A DNA stretch of 64,000 nucleotides from Bacillota bacterium (GTDB lineage: Bacteria; Bacillota; Clostridia; Christensenellales; UMGS416), in the NCBI GenBank assembly GCA_023421955.1, contig JAEZSE010000005.1, forward strand, positions 186,001-250,000. Reading direction: 5' to 3'. Shown here in pieces: positions 34,194 through 42,995 of this stretch (the stretch's first letter is position 1; the number at the start of each line of letters is the position of its first letter). The notes under the pieces are model-generated. The model ran no database searches. It was not told the DNA's origin and saw only the letters and a program-made list of their open reading frames with translations. The position numbers and the translations under genes were made by a program.

Positions 34194-35934
34194 CATTCTT
34201 TTTTTGTGCTTTGCTACAGCTATTTGCGTTTATGCGATGATCGCCAGGGCCAACAAGCCCGATTGGGATCTTCCAAAGGCCTTGACCAACAACAAGGTGT
34301 TTGCCGTTTGTGCGATCACTCTGTTTGCCGTGGCGGTTTTGGTGCGTGTCTGGGAATTCGGTGCCATACCTTCTGGCATGAATCAGGATGGTGCGATGGC
34401 AGCGGTGGACGGACTTGCACTGGCCAGTCATGGCACTGACCGCTTTGGCACGAAGTTACCCGTCTATTTTGAGGCCTGGGGTTATGGGCAGATGAGCGTA
34501 TTGCTGTCCTACCTGATGGTGCCGTTCATCAAGCTCTTTGGCCTGAATGCCGTCACCGCGAGATTGCCCATGCTCTTGGCAAGCCTGGCGGGGTTGTGGG
34601 TGCTCTTCCGGTTCATTGAGAGGGGATTCGGGCGCGCGGCAGCATTGCTGGCGCTGGCTGTCACCGCAATGAACCCCTGGCACATCATGCAGAGCCGCTG
34701 GGCACTAGACTGCAACCTGTTGCCGCACTTCTTGCTGTTCTCTCTTTATTTTCTGCACCGGGGCCTTGAGAAGCCGTTCTTCCTGTATTTATCGATGTTG
34801 TTCTTTGGATTTACGATGTATACCTACGGCATCGCTTTTTTCACGATACCTATCCTGCTGATCCTGCTCTGCGTTTGGCTGCTGGTCAAAAAGCGAATCA
34901 GACCTGTGCAAGCTGTGATCTGCGCGGCCATCTATCTGGCGGTTGCCTGGCCGATCTTTTCCGTCGTGATCATCAACACCTTCAAGCTAAAGACATGGGC
35001 GACCGGTCTGATCACGATGCAATACTTCCCTGATTCGATCCGAACCAACGATCTGATCATTTATTCCAAAGATGTTCTTAACCAGCTGTTCGACAACATC
35101 AGCTCAGCGACAGAGATGGCGATCCTGCAAAAAGGCGACTTCAGCTGGAATTACATAAAAGGGTACGGTCAGACTTATCAGTTCACGCTGCCCTTTGCGT
35201 TGCTTGGGCTGTGGGCTTTGTTTGCCGGAAAACTGCAAGGCCGTAACAGTGACCCGAAATCAACACCGGACAGCGCCGCGCGGTGGATCATGATCAGCTG
35301 GCTCATCATCGCTGCGGTCACTGGCATCATGATCAACGGCGTGAACACCAACCGCATCAACATCATCTTTTACCCCATGTGCATCCTGACGGCATTAGGA
35401 CTGCGCCATCTGCTGTGCGACGCGGTGCCGGTCAAGCGTGTGGCAATCGCTACGGCTGTAGTATATCTTATCTCCTTTACCGGCTTCACAACAGCCTATT
35501 TTGGCGATCACGCCAAAGTTATGGCGCGCGACTTTTGCACCGGCATGCCAGAGGCTGTTCGTTATGCAGATAAGCTTGATTCCAATGTGGTCTATATCAC
35601 CTGCTGGTCCCGCGATGAGACAGCCTACACCTGCAGTGAAATCTACACGCTGTTTGGCGCTTCAGTGGATGCAGCCTACTTTCAAGGGAATGCAGATGCG
35701 TATGGGGTAAACGGTAAAAAGCTGCTGCCTTACCGGCAGCGTTATCAGTATGTGGATTTCGATAATTTCTCCTTCGACCAACCAACCGGCACCGTGTATG
35801 TTTATAACCTGCTGGAAAGCGATTGTTTTGACGCCTCTGATTTTGAGATCAAATCATTCGGAGACTTCGGTGTGGCTGTCAAGCTCACAAACAGCGAGCA
35901 ACCCCCACAGGAAGACGGGGAGCCTGTTGGTTAG
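34144..35934 (+). CDS. GT39/PMT-like membrane glycosyltransferase
   Basis: About 597 residues with roughly 11-13 membrane helices. The first extracytoplasmic loop carries MNQDGAMAAVDGLALASHGT and DRFGTKLPVYFEAWGYGQMS, the acidic-loop pattern of dolichyl-phosphate-mannose mannosyltransferases (GT39) and ArnT-like enzymes. The soluble C-terminal part (about 490-597) is extracytoplasmic. It overlaps the GT2 gene. The start is uncertain: ATG 34144 is used here, but TTG at 34183, 3 codons before the GT2 stop and with GGGCGGAG before it, is equally plausible. It should transfer sugar from a polyprenyl-phosphate carrier made by the GT2 partner; the acceptor is unknown. Confidence 0.87.
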   Translation: MMKTRSVGKGGASLELNILFLCFATAICVYAMIARANKPDWDLPKALTNNKVFAVCAITLFAVAVLVRVWEFGAIPSGMNQDGAMAAVDGLALASHGTDRFGTKLPVYFEAWGYGQMSVLLSYLMVPFIKLFGLNAVTARLPMLLASLAGLWVLFRFIERGFGRAAALLALAVTAMNPWHIMQSRWALDCNLLPHFLLFSLYFLHRGLEKPFFLYLSMLFFGFTMYTYGIAFFTIPILLILLCVWLLVKKRIRPVQAVICAAIYLAVAWPIFSVVIINTFKLKTWATGLITMQYFPDSIRTNDLIIYSKDVLNQLFDNISSATEMAILQKGDFSWNYIKGYGQTYQFTLPFALLGLWALFAGKLQGRNSDPKSTPDSAARWIMISWLIIAAVTGIMINGVNTNRINIIFYPMCILTALGLRHLLCDAVPVKRVAIATAVVYLISFTGFTTAYFGDHAKVMARDFCTGMPEAVRYADKLDSNVVYITCWSRDETAYTCSEIYTLFGASVDAAYFQGNADAYGVNGKKLLPYRQRYQYVDFDNFSFDQPTGTVYVYNLLESDCFDASDFEIKSFGDFGVAVKLTNSEQPPQEDGEPVG

Positions 35935-36002
35935 TGTTGGATGTTCACCTTGCTCATGATTCCCAATCGGTTACTGACTACTGATATCACAAAGGATATA
36001 TT

Positions 36003-36488
36003 ATGCCTCTTAATATTGTGCTCGTAGAACCGGAGATCCCCCAGAACACAGGCAACATCGCCCGCACCTGCGCGGCCACCGGAGCTGTACTCCACCTGGT
36101 TGAGCCACTTGGCTTCAAGATCGATGACCGCCAGCTAAAGCGGGCCGGATTGGATTACTGGCACCTGCTGGATATCCGAACCTACCCAAACTTATCTGAG
36201 TTCTTTGATAAAAATCCGGGCCGCCATTTCTTTGCCAGTACCAAAGCCGGTATTGGCTATTCGGACGCACAATATCAGGATGGCGACTATCTTCTCTTTG
36301 GGAAGGAAACTAAAGGTTTGCCGGAGAATCTTTTGCATGAACGATATGGGCAGGCGATCCGCATTCCGATGATTCCCGACGCACGGTCTTTGAACCTTTC
36401 CAACGCCGTGGCCATTGTGACATATGAAGCATTGAGGCAATTGGGTTTCCCGGGCATGAAGCTTGAGGGAAATCTCAGGGAGTACTGA
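36003..36488 (+). CDS. trmL: tRNA (cytidine(34)-2'-O)-methyltransferase
   Basis: A 161-residue SPOUT methyltransferase that 2'-O-methylates the wobble base of tRNA-Leu isoacceptors. MPLNIVLVEPEIPQNTGNIA with the RTCAATGA continuation, GLDYWHL, LLFGKETKGLP and the knot motif IPMIPDARSLNLSNAVAIV are all diagnostic, and length is normal for TrmL. AAAGGATA precedes the ATG. The stop codon overlaps the start of the AEC transporter (TGATG), so the two are co-translated, although no functional link is known. Confidence 0.95.
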   Translation: MPLNIVLVEPEIPQNTGNIARTCAATGAVLHLVEPLGFKIDDRQLKRAGLDYWHLLDIRTYPNLSEFFDKNPGRHFFASTKAGIGYSDAQYQDGDYLLFGKETKGLPENLLHERYGQAIRIPMIPDARSLNLSNAVAIVTYEALRQLGFPGMKLEGNLREY

Positions 36489-37435
36489 TGAATCAAGTAG
36501 CTGAGCAAGTCGTCATTCTGGTGGGAATGATGCTGGTGGGCTTCATTGCATCAAAAGCTAAGATTATTACATCGGATGGCCGTTCGGTGCTGACCAGGCT
36601 TGTGCTGTATGTCACCCAGCCTTTTCTGGTCATCAACTCCTTTCAGATGGACTACAGCGCCGACCTTGCCCGCAATATGGCAATCGTCGCGCTCATCGCA
36701 GCACTCACCATGGGTGCTTCCTATCTGCTTGGCATGGTGATGTGGCAGCGAGGTGATGACGGCAAGCGCCGCGTTCTGTGGCAGGCCACAGTGTTCAGCA
36801 ACTGCGGCTTTATGGGCATCCCTGTGATGCAGAGCCTGTTTGGGGAGACCGGCGTGATCTATGTGTCTGTTTATGTGCTTGTGTTCACTGTGTTCGTGTG
36901 GACTGTCGGCGTTTATATCTGCGCGGGTAAAACAGGCACCTGGAAGGAGATTTTCCTGCAGCCGGGGCTCATTGCAGTGATCATCGGTATCCTGATGTTC
37001 GCCTTTGGCTGGAAGTTGCCGCAATGGGCCGCCACAAAACTTACGACAGGTCTTGGATCGCTCACCACACCGTTGGCGATGATGATTGTGGGTGCATTGA
37101 TGGCAGAGGGAGACATCCGTCACGCCCTGCGGGAGTGGACGGTGTTTGCTGCCGCCGCTGTGAGGCTGGTTCTGTTGCCTGCGCTTGTCCTTGGAGCGAT
37201 GTGGCTCGCCTGGCATTTCGGCCTGCCTGGAATGCCAGCAGTGGATTCTCCCGCATTCGTCACTTGTGTGCTGCTGGGTGCCATGCCTGTGGCTGCCAAT
37301 GTGGCGATCTTTGCTTCTATGTATTCAATCAAGCCACAATACGCGTCGCACACTGTATTGGTGAGCACGCTGTTCTCAATGGTTACCGTGCCGTTGTGGA
37401 TGTTTGTGATGCACGCGCTTGCCGGTGGATCATGA
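36488..37435 (+). CDS. AEC family transporter (auxin efflux carrier type)
   Basis: A 315-residue membrane protein with about 10 helices in two inverted halves. Typical AEC matches are LVLYVTQPFLVINSFQMDYS, NCGFMGIPVMQSLFGETGVI and the crossover region TTPLAMMIVGALMAEGD in the second half. Members export organic acids such as malate or other small anions; the substrate cannot be named. Its start overlaps the trmL stop. Confidence 0.9.
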   Translation: MNQVAEQVVILVGMMLVGFIASKAKIITSDGRSVLTRLVLYVTQPFLVINSFQMDYSADLARNMAIVALIAALTMGASYLLGMVMWQRGDDGKRRVLWQATVFSNCGFMGIPVMQSLFGETGVIYVSVYVLVFTVFVWTVGVYICAGKTGTWKEIFLQPGLIAVIIGILMFAFGWKLPQWAATKLTTGLGSLTTPLAMMIVGALMAEGDIRHALREWTVFAAAAVRLVLLPALVLGAMWLAWHFGLPGMPAVDSPAFVTCVLLGAMPVAANVAIFASMYSIKPQYASHTVLVSTLFSMVTVPLWMFVMHALAGGS

Positions 37436-37451
37436 TTAGGGGGATGGGAAC

Positions 37452-38519
37452 ATGGGCTCTATAACACAAACCATATCACAGGAGAGAGATGTCCGGCTTC
37501 AATGGATTCGAAGCATTGGCGCAATTCTTGTGGTCTGTTTGCATTCCGCAAGCGAGCTGATGTATCGCCAAGCGTACGGATCGCTGGAATGGTGGTTTGA
37601 TAATATTGTCAATGGGCTATCCCGCTGTGCAGTACCGCTTTTTGTGATGGCGAGCGGCGCAATTTTTTTAGGGCGGCAAGAAGACTTTCAATGCTTTTAT
37701 CAAAAGCGGCTTAAGCGAATCGCCATCCCATTGGTTTTCTGGACCATTGTTTATATTTTATTCGCTGTTCTCATTAATAACGTATCGATCACGAATCTTG
37801 CATATTTTAAAAACCTTGCCAAGGCGCTGTATAATGGTAAACCCTATTATCATCTTTGGTATTTGTATATGCTGATTGGTTTATATTTGGCAGTGCCATT
37901 CTTGCAGAGGCTTTGGGGAGCAATCAATGATAAGCAGAAGCTGCTGTTTGTACTGTTCTGCTTTTTGCTGTCTGCAGTGTCTCCCTTTGAAAGTGCGTTT
38001 TTGCCGGTGGACTCGGGGAACCCTGCATTTCTTCTTTATCGCTTTTTACCCTACGTTGGCTACTTTGTATGTGGCCGTTTCATCATTGAGCAAGCAGATA
38101 AAAAGAAAGAATCCGGCAACATAATCATTGTGATCTCATTGATTGTCCTTGCTGCAATCACAATCATTGGATCCTATATCACAGGCAGCAACAAAGAGCC
38201 CGGCAAATACTTTTTTCATTACCTTAGTTTTAACGTCATACTATTCACAGTTTTATTGTTCAATCTGATGATAAGGCTGATACGATCTGACCGTAAACCT
38301 CCTCGTGTGATCGGGTTGATTGACAAGACAGGGCTTGCGATTTATTTAGTTCATCCAATGCTTCTTGTTTATGCTGGATATGTCTATGATTATTTGAAGC
38401 CGCAAGGCGGCTTGTTTTGTCTATTTATTGTGTTGAAAATCTTAAGTGTGTTGGCTGTAAGCATGATCATCGGCTGGGTCATGATGAAGCTGCCCATTCT
38501 GAAGAAGACGGTCAGTTAA
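37452..38519 (+). CDS. Acyltransferase family 3 membrane protein
   Basis: A 355-residue protein with about ten membrane helices. The N-terminal RLQWIRSIGAILVVCLHSAS carries the conserved Arg and the His of the acyltransferase-3 (OafA/WecH) family, followed by CAVPLFVMASGAIFLGRQED and YHLWYLYMLIGLYLAVPFLQ. Such enzymes O-acetylate surface glycans or exopolysaccharides. It is visibly more A+T-rich than its neighbours, with T-runs and ATT/TTA codons, which could mean later acquisition. It begins 16 nt after the AEC gene, with a G-rich ribosome site. A link to the nearby GT2/GT39 genes or to Pel acetylation is possible but unproven. Confidence 0.9.
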   Translation: MGSITQTISQERDVRLQWIRSIGAILVVCLHSASELMYRQAYGSLEWWFDNIVNGLSRCAVPLFVMASGAIFLGRQEDFQCFYQKRLKRIAIPLVFWTIVYILFAVLINNVSITNLAYFKNLAKALYNGKPYYHLWYLYMLIGLYLAVPFLQRLWGAINDKQKLLFVLFCFLLSAVSPFESAFLPVDSGNPAFLLYRFLPYVGYFVCGRFIIEQADKKKESGNIIIVISLIVLAAITIIGSYITGSNKEPGKYFFHYLSFNVILFTVLLFNLMIRLIRSDRKPPRVIGLIDKTGLAIYLVHPMLLVYAGYVYDYLKPQGGLFCLFIVLKILSVLAVSMIIGWVMMKLPILKKTVS

Positions 38520-38525
38520 TACTGC

Positions 38526-39023
38526 TTATTTTCGCATGCTGATCACAAAACCGCGCCGCGCGTCACCGGCAGTCCTTGCGCGGATGAAGCGCCCTTCGCC
38601 GGAAACAAACAGCCCGTCCAGCACAAAGCTTCGCATGCGCAGTGGACGGGGTGGGGGGGATCCATACACGGCCATCAGCGCATTTTCTGGCGCTTCTCCG
38701 GTTCTGTAACACACACGGCGCTCGGCTTCCGCGTGCAGAGATTCTGCCACGCCTGTGCCGGCATATCGATTCAACACGACAAATTCCTGAATCTCCGGCA
38801 TTAACAGATGGTCCTGGGCATCACCGGCATCCACCCACTCCAGGCGCAGATATCCGGCTAGTTGGCCCTTTACTTCCGCCACAAGCATGTCGCAATACTT
38901 CTGAAGCATCCGCCGGTAACAATTCTCAAATACGGAGGCTGGCAAAAGCCATCCCTGTGCAGCGAACGCCCTGGATAGATCCTCGATATCCGACTGGATC
39001 ATACCTCTTACCATGATGTTCAT
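38526..39023 (-). CDS. GNAT family N-acetyltransferase
   Basis: A 165-residue protein. It opens VRGMIQSDIEDLSRAFAAQG, continues with MLVAEVKGQLAGYLRLEWVD (beta2-4) and has EIQEFVVLNRYAGTGVAESL, where RYAGTGVA is the acetyl-CoA loop. A stretch rich in Pro (GSPPPRPLRMRSFVLDGLFV) follows. The last 35 residues are unlike plain GNATs and match a group of GNATs in Clostridia that read a C-terminal strand pair. Acceptor unknown. GAGG precedes the ATG at 39023. It ends 6 nt from the convergent acyltransferase gene with no terminator between. Confidence 0.82.
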   Translation of the reverse strand: MNIMVRGMIQSDIEDLSRAFAAQGWLLPASVFENCYRRMLQKYCDMLVAEVKGQLAGYLRLEWVDAGDAQDHLLMPEIQEFVVLNRYAGTGVAESLHAEAERRVCYRTGEAPENALMAVYGSPPPRPLRMRSFVLDGLFVSGEGRFIRARTAGDARRGFVISMRK

Positions 39024-39145
39024 TTCTGCGCCTCAGTAATTTGTGTTTGCTGACTCCATTGTAGAAGATCGGGCAGGGGTCTTCAAGCAAAGAGATTGTC
39101 GGTATTTAGGGAAAGACAGCATGACGTGACCAATTTCCTTTTCGT

Positions 39146-39174
39146 TTGACTCCCCAACGTCTCGCTGTTATAAT
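39146..39174 (+). promoter_or_regulatory. Promoter of the Lrp-aminotransferase-DUF362 operon
   Basis: TTGACT (39146-39151), 17-nt spacer, perfect TATAAT (39169-39174), 32 nt before the first start codon. Confidence 0.85.
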
Positions 39175-39206
39175 TAGCCAAATATTCATAAAGGAGCTGA
39201 TACGCG

Positions 39207-39698
39207 ATGGAACTGAAGAAGGAACTGCTCGAAATATTGGGGAAAGATGCCCGAGCTAGTGTGGCCGATATGGCCGTAATGGTGGGTGCCTCCGAGGAGC
39301 AGGTGCGGGCAGCCATCGCGGAGCTGGAGCGCGACAGGGTCATCATTCAGTACAATACTGTGATCGATTGGCAGAAGGTCGGCGATGAATCGGTGGAAGC
39401 ATTGATCGAAGTGAAGGTGACCCCCCAGCGTGGCAAGGGCTTTGACGATATTGCCCGGCGGATCTATGGATTTCAGGAAGTGAAATCCTGCTACTTGATG
39501 TCTGGCGCTTATGACTTGATGGTGTTGATTGATGGCCGCTCCATGCGGGATGTAGCGTTCTTTGTGGCCGAGAAACTCTCTACGATTGACGGCGTGTTGT
39601 CCACCGCCACGCATTTTGTTTTAAAGAAATACAAAGACAACAGCGTGATTGTGGATGACGAGGCCATCGATGACAGCAGACTGGTGGTGTCGCCATGA
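39207..39698 (+). CDS. Lrp/AsnC family transcriptional regulator
   Basis: A 163-residue regulator. The helix-turn-helix (ELLEILGKDARASVADMAVM, then VGASEEQVRAAIAELERDRV) lies at about residues 5-55. The RAM/AsnC ligand-binding domain (EALIEVKVTPQRGKGFDDIA, later VKSCYLMSGAYDLMVLIDGR) is at about 65-145. AAGGAG precedes the ATG at normal spacing. It leads a three-gene operon and overlaps the aminotransferase start by ATGA; by family habit it should sense an amino acid handled by that enzyme. Confidence 0.92.
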   Translation: MELKKELLEILGKDARASVADMAVMVGASEEQVRAAIAELERDRVIIQYNTVIDWQKVGDESVEALIEVKVTPQRGKGFDDIARRIYGFQEVKSCYLMSGAYDLMVLIDGRSMRDVAFFVAEKLSTIDGVLSTATHFVLKKYKDNSVIVDDEAIDDSRLVVSP

Positions 39699-40885
39699 GC
39701 GAACTCCGATGGGTCAATGATGTAGTGCGCGATCTGCCACCATCCGGCATCCGGAAGTTTTTTGACATTGTGACGGAAATTGAAGGCGCTATTTCGCTGG
39801 GTGTGGGCGAGCCGGATTTTGACACGCCATGGAACATCCGCGAGGCGGCAATTTATGCGCTGGAGCATGGGGCCACGCACTACACTTCCAACTGGGGCAC
39901 GCTGGAGCTCCGGCAAGCCATCGCCGAGTATATGCGTCAGCGTTACAATCTGAGTTATGATCCCAAAAACCAGATCCTAGTGACTGTGGGGGCCAGTGAA
40001 GGCATCGACCTGGCCATGCGCACGATCTTGACGCCCGGCGATGAAGTGCTGATCCCCGAGCCCTCCTATGTGTCCTACTACCCCTGTGTGACTCTAGCCG
40101 GCGGTGTGCCAAGGGGGATCAAGACCGGTGCGCACATCGATTTCCGCGTGGAGCCGCAGGCCATCCTGGATGCCGTTACACCGAAAACCAGGGCGATCAT
40201 CCTACCTTATCCCAATAACCCAACCGGCGGCGTGATGGAGCGGCAGCACCTGGAGGAATTGGCTTCGGTGCTTCGCAATCTCGACATCGCGGTGATTTCT
40301 GATGAAATCTATTCTGAACTCACCTATACTGGCACCCGTCATGTTTCCATTGCTGAGATCGATGGAATGGTTGATAAAACTGTCGTACTCAACGGTTTTT
40401 CCAAGGCGTTCGCAATGACCGGCTGGCGGCTGGGGTATATCTGCGGCCCGAAAGATGCGTTGGCCGGCATGGTGAAGATCCATCAATACACGATGCTGTG
40501 TGCGCCGATCGTAGCGCAGGAAGCAGCACTGGAGGGCATTCGGCAGGGTTTAAGCGATGGTTTTTCTGAAGTGGCCGTGATGCAGCGGGAATACAACCGC
40601 CGCCGGCGGTTTGTGGTGCAATCCTTAAACCAAATGGGGTTGACATGCTTTGAGCCAAAGGGTGCGTTTTATGTATTCCCTTCAGTGGCAGTTACCGGCA
40701 TGACCAGTGAGGAATTCTGCACCACGTTGTTGCATGAGGAGAAGGTGGCCGTGGTGCCAGGCACCGCATTCGGGCCTTCCGGCGAGGGCTTTGTGCGCAT
40801 CAGCTACGCCTATTCCATTGACAAGATCAAGGTTGCACTAGAGCGTATTGAGCGCTTCGTCAAACGTCACACGAGGGTATCATGA
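39695..40885 (+). CDS. PLP-dependent aminotransferase, class I/II
   Basis: A 396-residue fold-type I aminotransferase. Signatures are GEPDFDTPWNIREAAIYALE, HYTSNWGTLELRQAIAEYMR, PYPNNPTGGVM, the Asp/Tyr in AVISDEIYSELTY, and the PLP lysine in NGFSKAFAMTGWRLGYICGP, with the carboxylate Arg in EGFVRISYAYS. It resembles aspartate/aromatic aminotransferases; the exact amino donor is not clear. Translationally coupled at both ends (ATGA overlaps) with the Lrp regulator and the DUF362 protein, a grouping that recurs in Firmicutes. Confidence 0.92.
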   Translation: MSELRWVNDVVRDLPPSGIRKFFDIVTEIEGAISLGVGEPDFDTPWNIREAAIYALEHGATHYTSNWGTLELRQAIAEYMRQRYNLSYDPKNQILVTVGASEGIDLAMRTILTPGDEVLIPEPSYVSYYPCVTLAGGVPRGIKTGAHIDFRVEPQAILDAVTPKTRAIILPYPNNPTGGVMERQHLEELASVLRNLDIAVISDEIYSELTYTGTRHVSIAEIDGMVDKTVVLNGFSKAFAMTGWRLGYICGPKDALAGMVKIHQYTMLCAPIVAQEAALEGIRQGLSDGFSEVAVMQREYNRRRRFVVQSLNQMGLTCFEPKGAFYVFPSVAVTGMTSEEFCTTLLHEEKVAVVPGTAFGPSGEGFVRISYAYSIDKIKVALERIERFVKRHTRVS

Positions 40886-42018
40886 ACAATCCGGTAGTGT
40901 CTGTCGCACGATGCGGCGACTATGATCCTGCGCAAGTGGAGCGGTCCATCCGCCGGGTTATGGAATGCCTTGGCGGCATGGGCCGCTTTGTCAAGCCTGG
41001 CATGCGTGTCTATATCAAGCCCAACGCGTTGGGTAAGAACCGGCCGGAGGAATATGTCACCACGCACCCGGAAGTGGTGGCAGCCACAGCGAAGCTGGCT
41101 TTTGAGGCAGGAGCGACGGAAGTGATGATCGGCGACTGCCCCGGCGGGGGCGGCGCAGAGGAACGTGTCGAGGATGTTTATCAGGTTTGCGGATATGCCG
41201 AAGTGGCCAGTAGGGTAGGAGCAAAGCTTATTGTTAATAAAACACGGGCTGTGCGTGAGGTGCCCGGCGGGGTATCAGCCAAGAGCTTCGATCTCGTGGA
41301 GGAGATGGTTTCCGCCGATCTGTTGATCAACATCAGCAAAGCAAAGACTCATCAGTTGTGCTCCTTCACCGGCGCGGTAAAAAACCTCTATGGCACGATC
41401 TATGGCCGTGACAAGCGCAAGTATCATGCGATCTATCCAATGCCGCCAGCCTTCAATCATTTTCTCATCGACATTGCTGAGACTGTGAAACCGGGCCTGA
41501 ACATCATGGATGCCGTTGTGGGCATCGAAGGACCCGGCCCAGCCGCAGGTTACCCCCGCAAGCTTGGGGCTTTGCTGGCATCCGCCTCGCCCTATGCGCT
41601 GGATGCTGTGGCGGTGGATTTGATCGGCTGGCAGCAATCCGATGTGATGCTGCTGGAATTGGCCAGAAAACGCGGCTTGCTTCCAGAGCACCTTGAGGAT
41701 GTCAAAGTGGTAGGCGATCCGGTGGAAGAGCTTCGCTTGAAGCGCCCGTTCCGAAAGCCCACTATGACAGCGCAAGCCACGCTGCGGTTCGCGCGCATGC
41801 TACCGGGCCCATTGCGTGAAGCTACGCAGGCCAGACCCAAGCTTATCTCGGAAAAGTGCGTCGGTTGCGCGGAGTGTGCCGCCGCCTGCCCGCCCCACGC
41901 CATAGTGATGCGGGATAAAAAGCCTGCTATAGACTACGGGAAGTGCATCAAGTGCTTCTGTTGCCATGAGCTCTGCCCGGAGAAGGCGCTGGAGGTCAAA
42001 AAGGGATTCTTCAGGTAA
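40882..42018 (+). CDS. DUF362 protein with two 4Fe-4S clusters
   Basis: A 378-residue protein. Residues about 1-290 are DUF362 (RVYIKPNALGKNRPEEYVTT, EVMIGDCPGGGGAEERVEDV, SKAKTHQLCSFTGAVKNLYG). Residues about 315-372 are a bacterial ferredoxin domain with two motifs, CVGCAECAAACP and CIKCFCCHELCP, giving two [4Fe-4S] sites. The family's function is unknown; a redox role tied to the aminotransferase product is suggested by the tight coupling. It ends the operon at a GC-rich terminator. Confidence 0.9.
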   Translation: MNNPVVSVARCGDYDPAQVERSIRRVMECLGGMGRFVKPGMRVYIKPNALGKNRPEEYVTTHPEVVAATAKLAFEAGATEVMIGDCPGGGGAEERVEDVYQVCGYAEVASRVGAKLIVNKTRAVREVPGGVSAKSFDLVEEMVSADLLINISKAKTHQLCSFTGAVKNLYGTIYGRDKRKYHAIYPMPPAFNHFLIDIAETVKPGLNIMDAVVGIEGPGPAAGYPRKLGALLASASPYALDAVAVDLIGWQQSDVMLLELARKRGLLPEHLEDVKVVGDPVEELRLKRPFRKPTMTAQATLRFARMLPGPLREATQARPKLISEKCVGCAECAAACPPHAIVMRDKKPAIDYGKCIKCFCCHELCPEKALEVKKGFFR

Positions 42019-42034
42019 CGGATCCTGTTTTGGC

Positions 42035-42066
42035 AGGGGCGGGGTTTCCATACCCGCCCCTCTTTT
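42035..42066 (+). terminator. Terminator of the Lrp-aminotransferase-DUF362 operon
   Basis: GGGGCGGG (42036-42043) pairs with CCCGCCCC (42053-42060) and is followed by TCTTTTGT. Confidence 0.85.
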
Positions 42067-42106
42067 GTAGGTAGTAAGTATCAAGGAGCGGGCATCCGAT
42101 ATTGCA

Positions 42107-42982
42107 ATGAAAAAGATCAAACTGGCGATGAACCTGATACGCGATAATCCTGGTTGGCTCACCTGCCCGGTTTGCGCCTGCCCACTGACACCGGGCAATG
42201 GCAATGCCATTGCTTGTGACAGATCGCACAGCTTTGATCTGTCTGCATCCGGCGCACTCAATCTGCTTCGAAGCAAGCCACCGGAGGATTATGGTGCAAT
42301 GATGTTGGAATCCCGGCGGTTGGTGTGCAAGGCGGGCTTCTTTGACGGATTGCTGGATTCTGTGAATGCTACGGTTGCTTCTCATCAGCCGGGTGTGGCG
42401 CTCCGTTTGCTGGACGCCGGCTGTGGGGAGGGATCCCACCTCATGGCGGTTCGTGACCGGTTGGCCGCGCAGGGCATCAACGCCTCAGCCATCGGTGTGG
42501 ATATCTCAAAGGATGCGGTCCGCATCGCCGCCCGGGAACACACCGGTGCATTGTGGTTGGTGGCGGACCTGGCCCGTTTGCCGCTGACGGAGCGATCCAC
42601 CGATGTGATTCTCAACATCCTGTCGCCGATCAATTATGATGAGTTTCGCCGTGTGCTTCACGACAATGGCGTGGTCGTGAAGGCTGTTCCTGGCAGTGAA
42701 TACCTCAAAGAGCTACGGCAGGCGCTATATGTCGGGGAGGAACGTGAACAATATTCCAACGAACAGGTTGTCAAGCTGTTTGAGCAGCGATTTGATGTAT
42801 TGGAAACCCAGCATCTGCGCCAATCGTTCCCGATGCAGGAGGGCCTGTGGCCCCACATCGTGGCGATGACCCCGCTGTCCTGGGCCGCTTCAGAGCTAAA
42901 ACGGGCGGAGGCGTTGGCTGCTTTGCCGCAGTCAGTCACGCTGGACTTCCTGGTGATGGCTGGCCGGAAAAAAGACGAATAA
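42107..42982 (+). CDS. RlmA-like 23S rRNA (guanine-N1) methyltransferase
   Basis: A 291-residue cytoplasmic methyltransferase. The N-terminal zinc module (TCPVCACPLTPGNGNAIACD, then RSHSFDLSASGALNLL) is characteristic of RlmA, which methylates N1 of a guanine in helix 35 of 23S rRNA. The SAM site is LRLLDAGCGEGSHLMAV, and the late motif VILNILSPINYDEFRRVL corresponds to the 'sPi..eE..RVL' segment of the family. RlmAI and RlmAII specificities cannot be told apart here. The ribosome site for ATG 42107 is weak; AAGGAG lies 20 nt upstream and an internal ATG at 42128 exists. Confidence 0.88.
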   Translation: MKKIKLAMNLIRDNPGWLTCPVCACPLTPGNGNAIACDRSHSFDLSASGALNLLRSKPPEDYGAMMLESRRLVCKAGFFDGLLDSVNATVASHQPGVALRLLDAGCGEGSHLMAVRDRLAAQGINASAIGVDISKDAVRIAAREHTGALWLVADLARLPLTERSTDVILNILSPINYDEFRRVLHDNGVVVKAVPGSEYLKELRQALYVGEEREQYSNEQVVKLFEQRFDVLETQHLRQSFPMQEGLWPHIVAMTPLSWAASELKRAEALAALPQSVTLDFLVMAGRKKDE

Positions 42983-42995
42983 GTGGGTGAGTATA

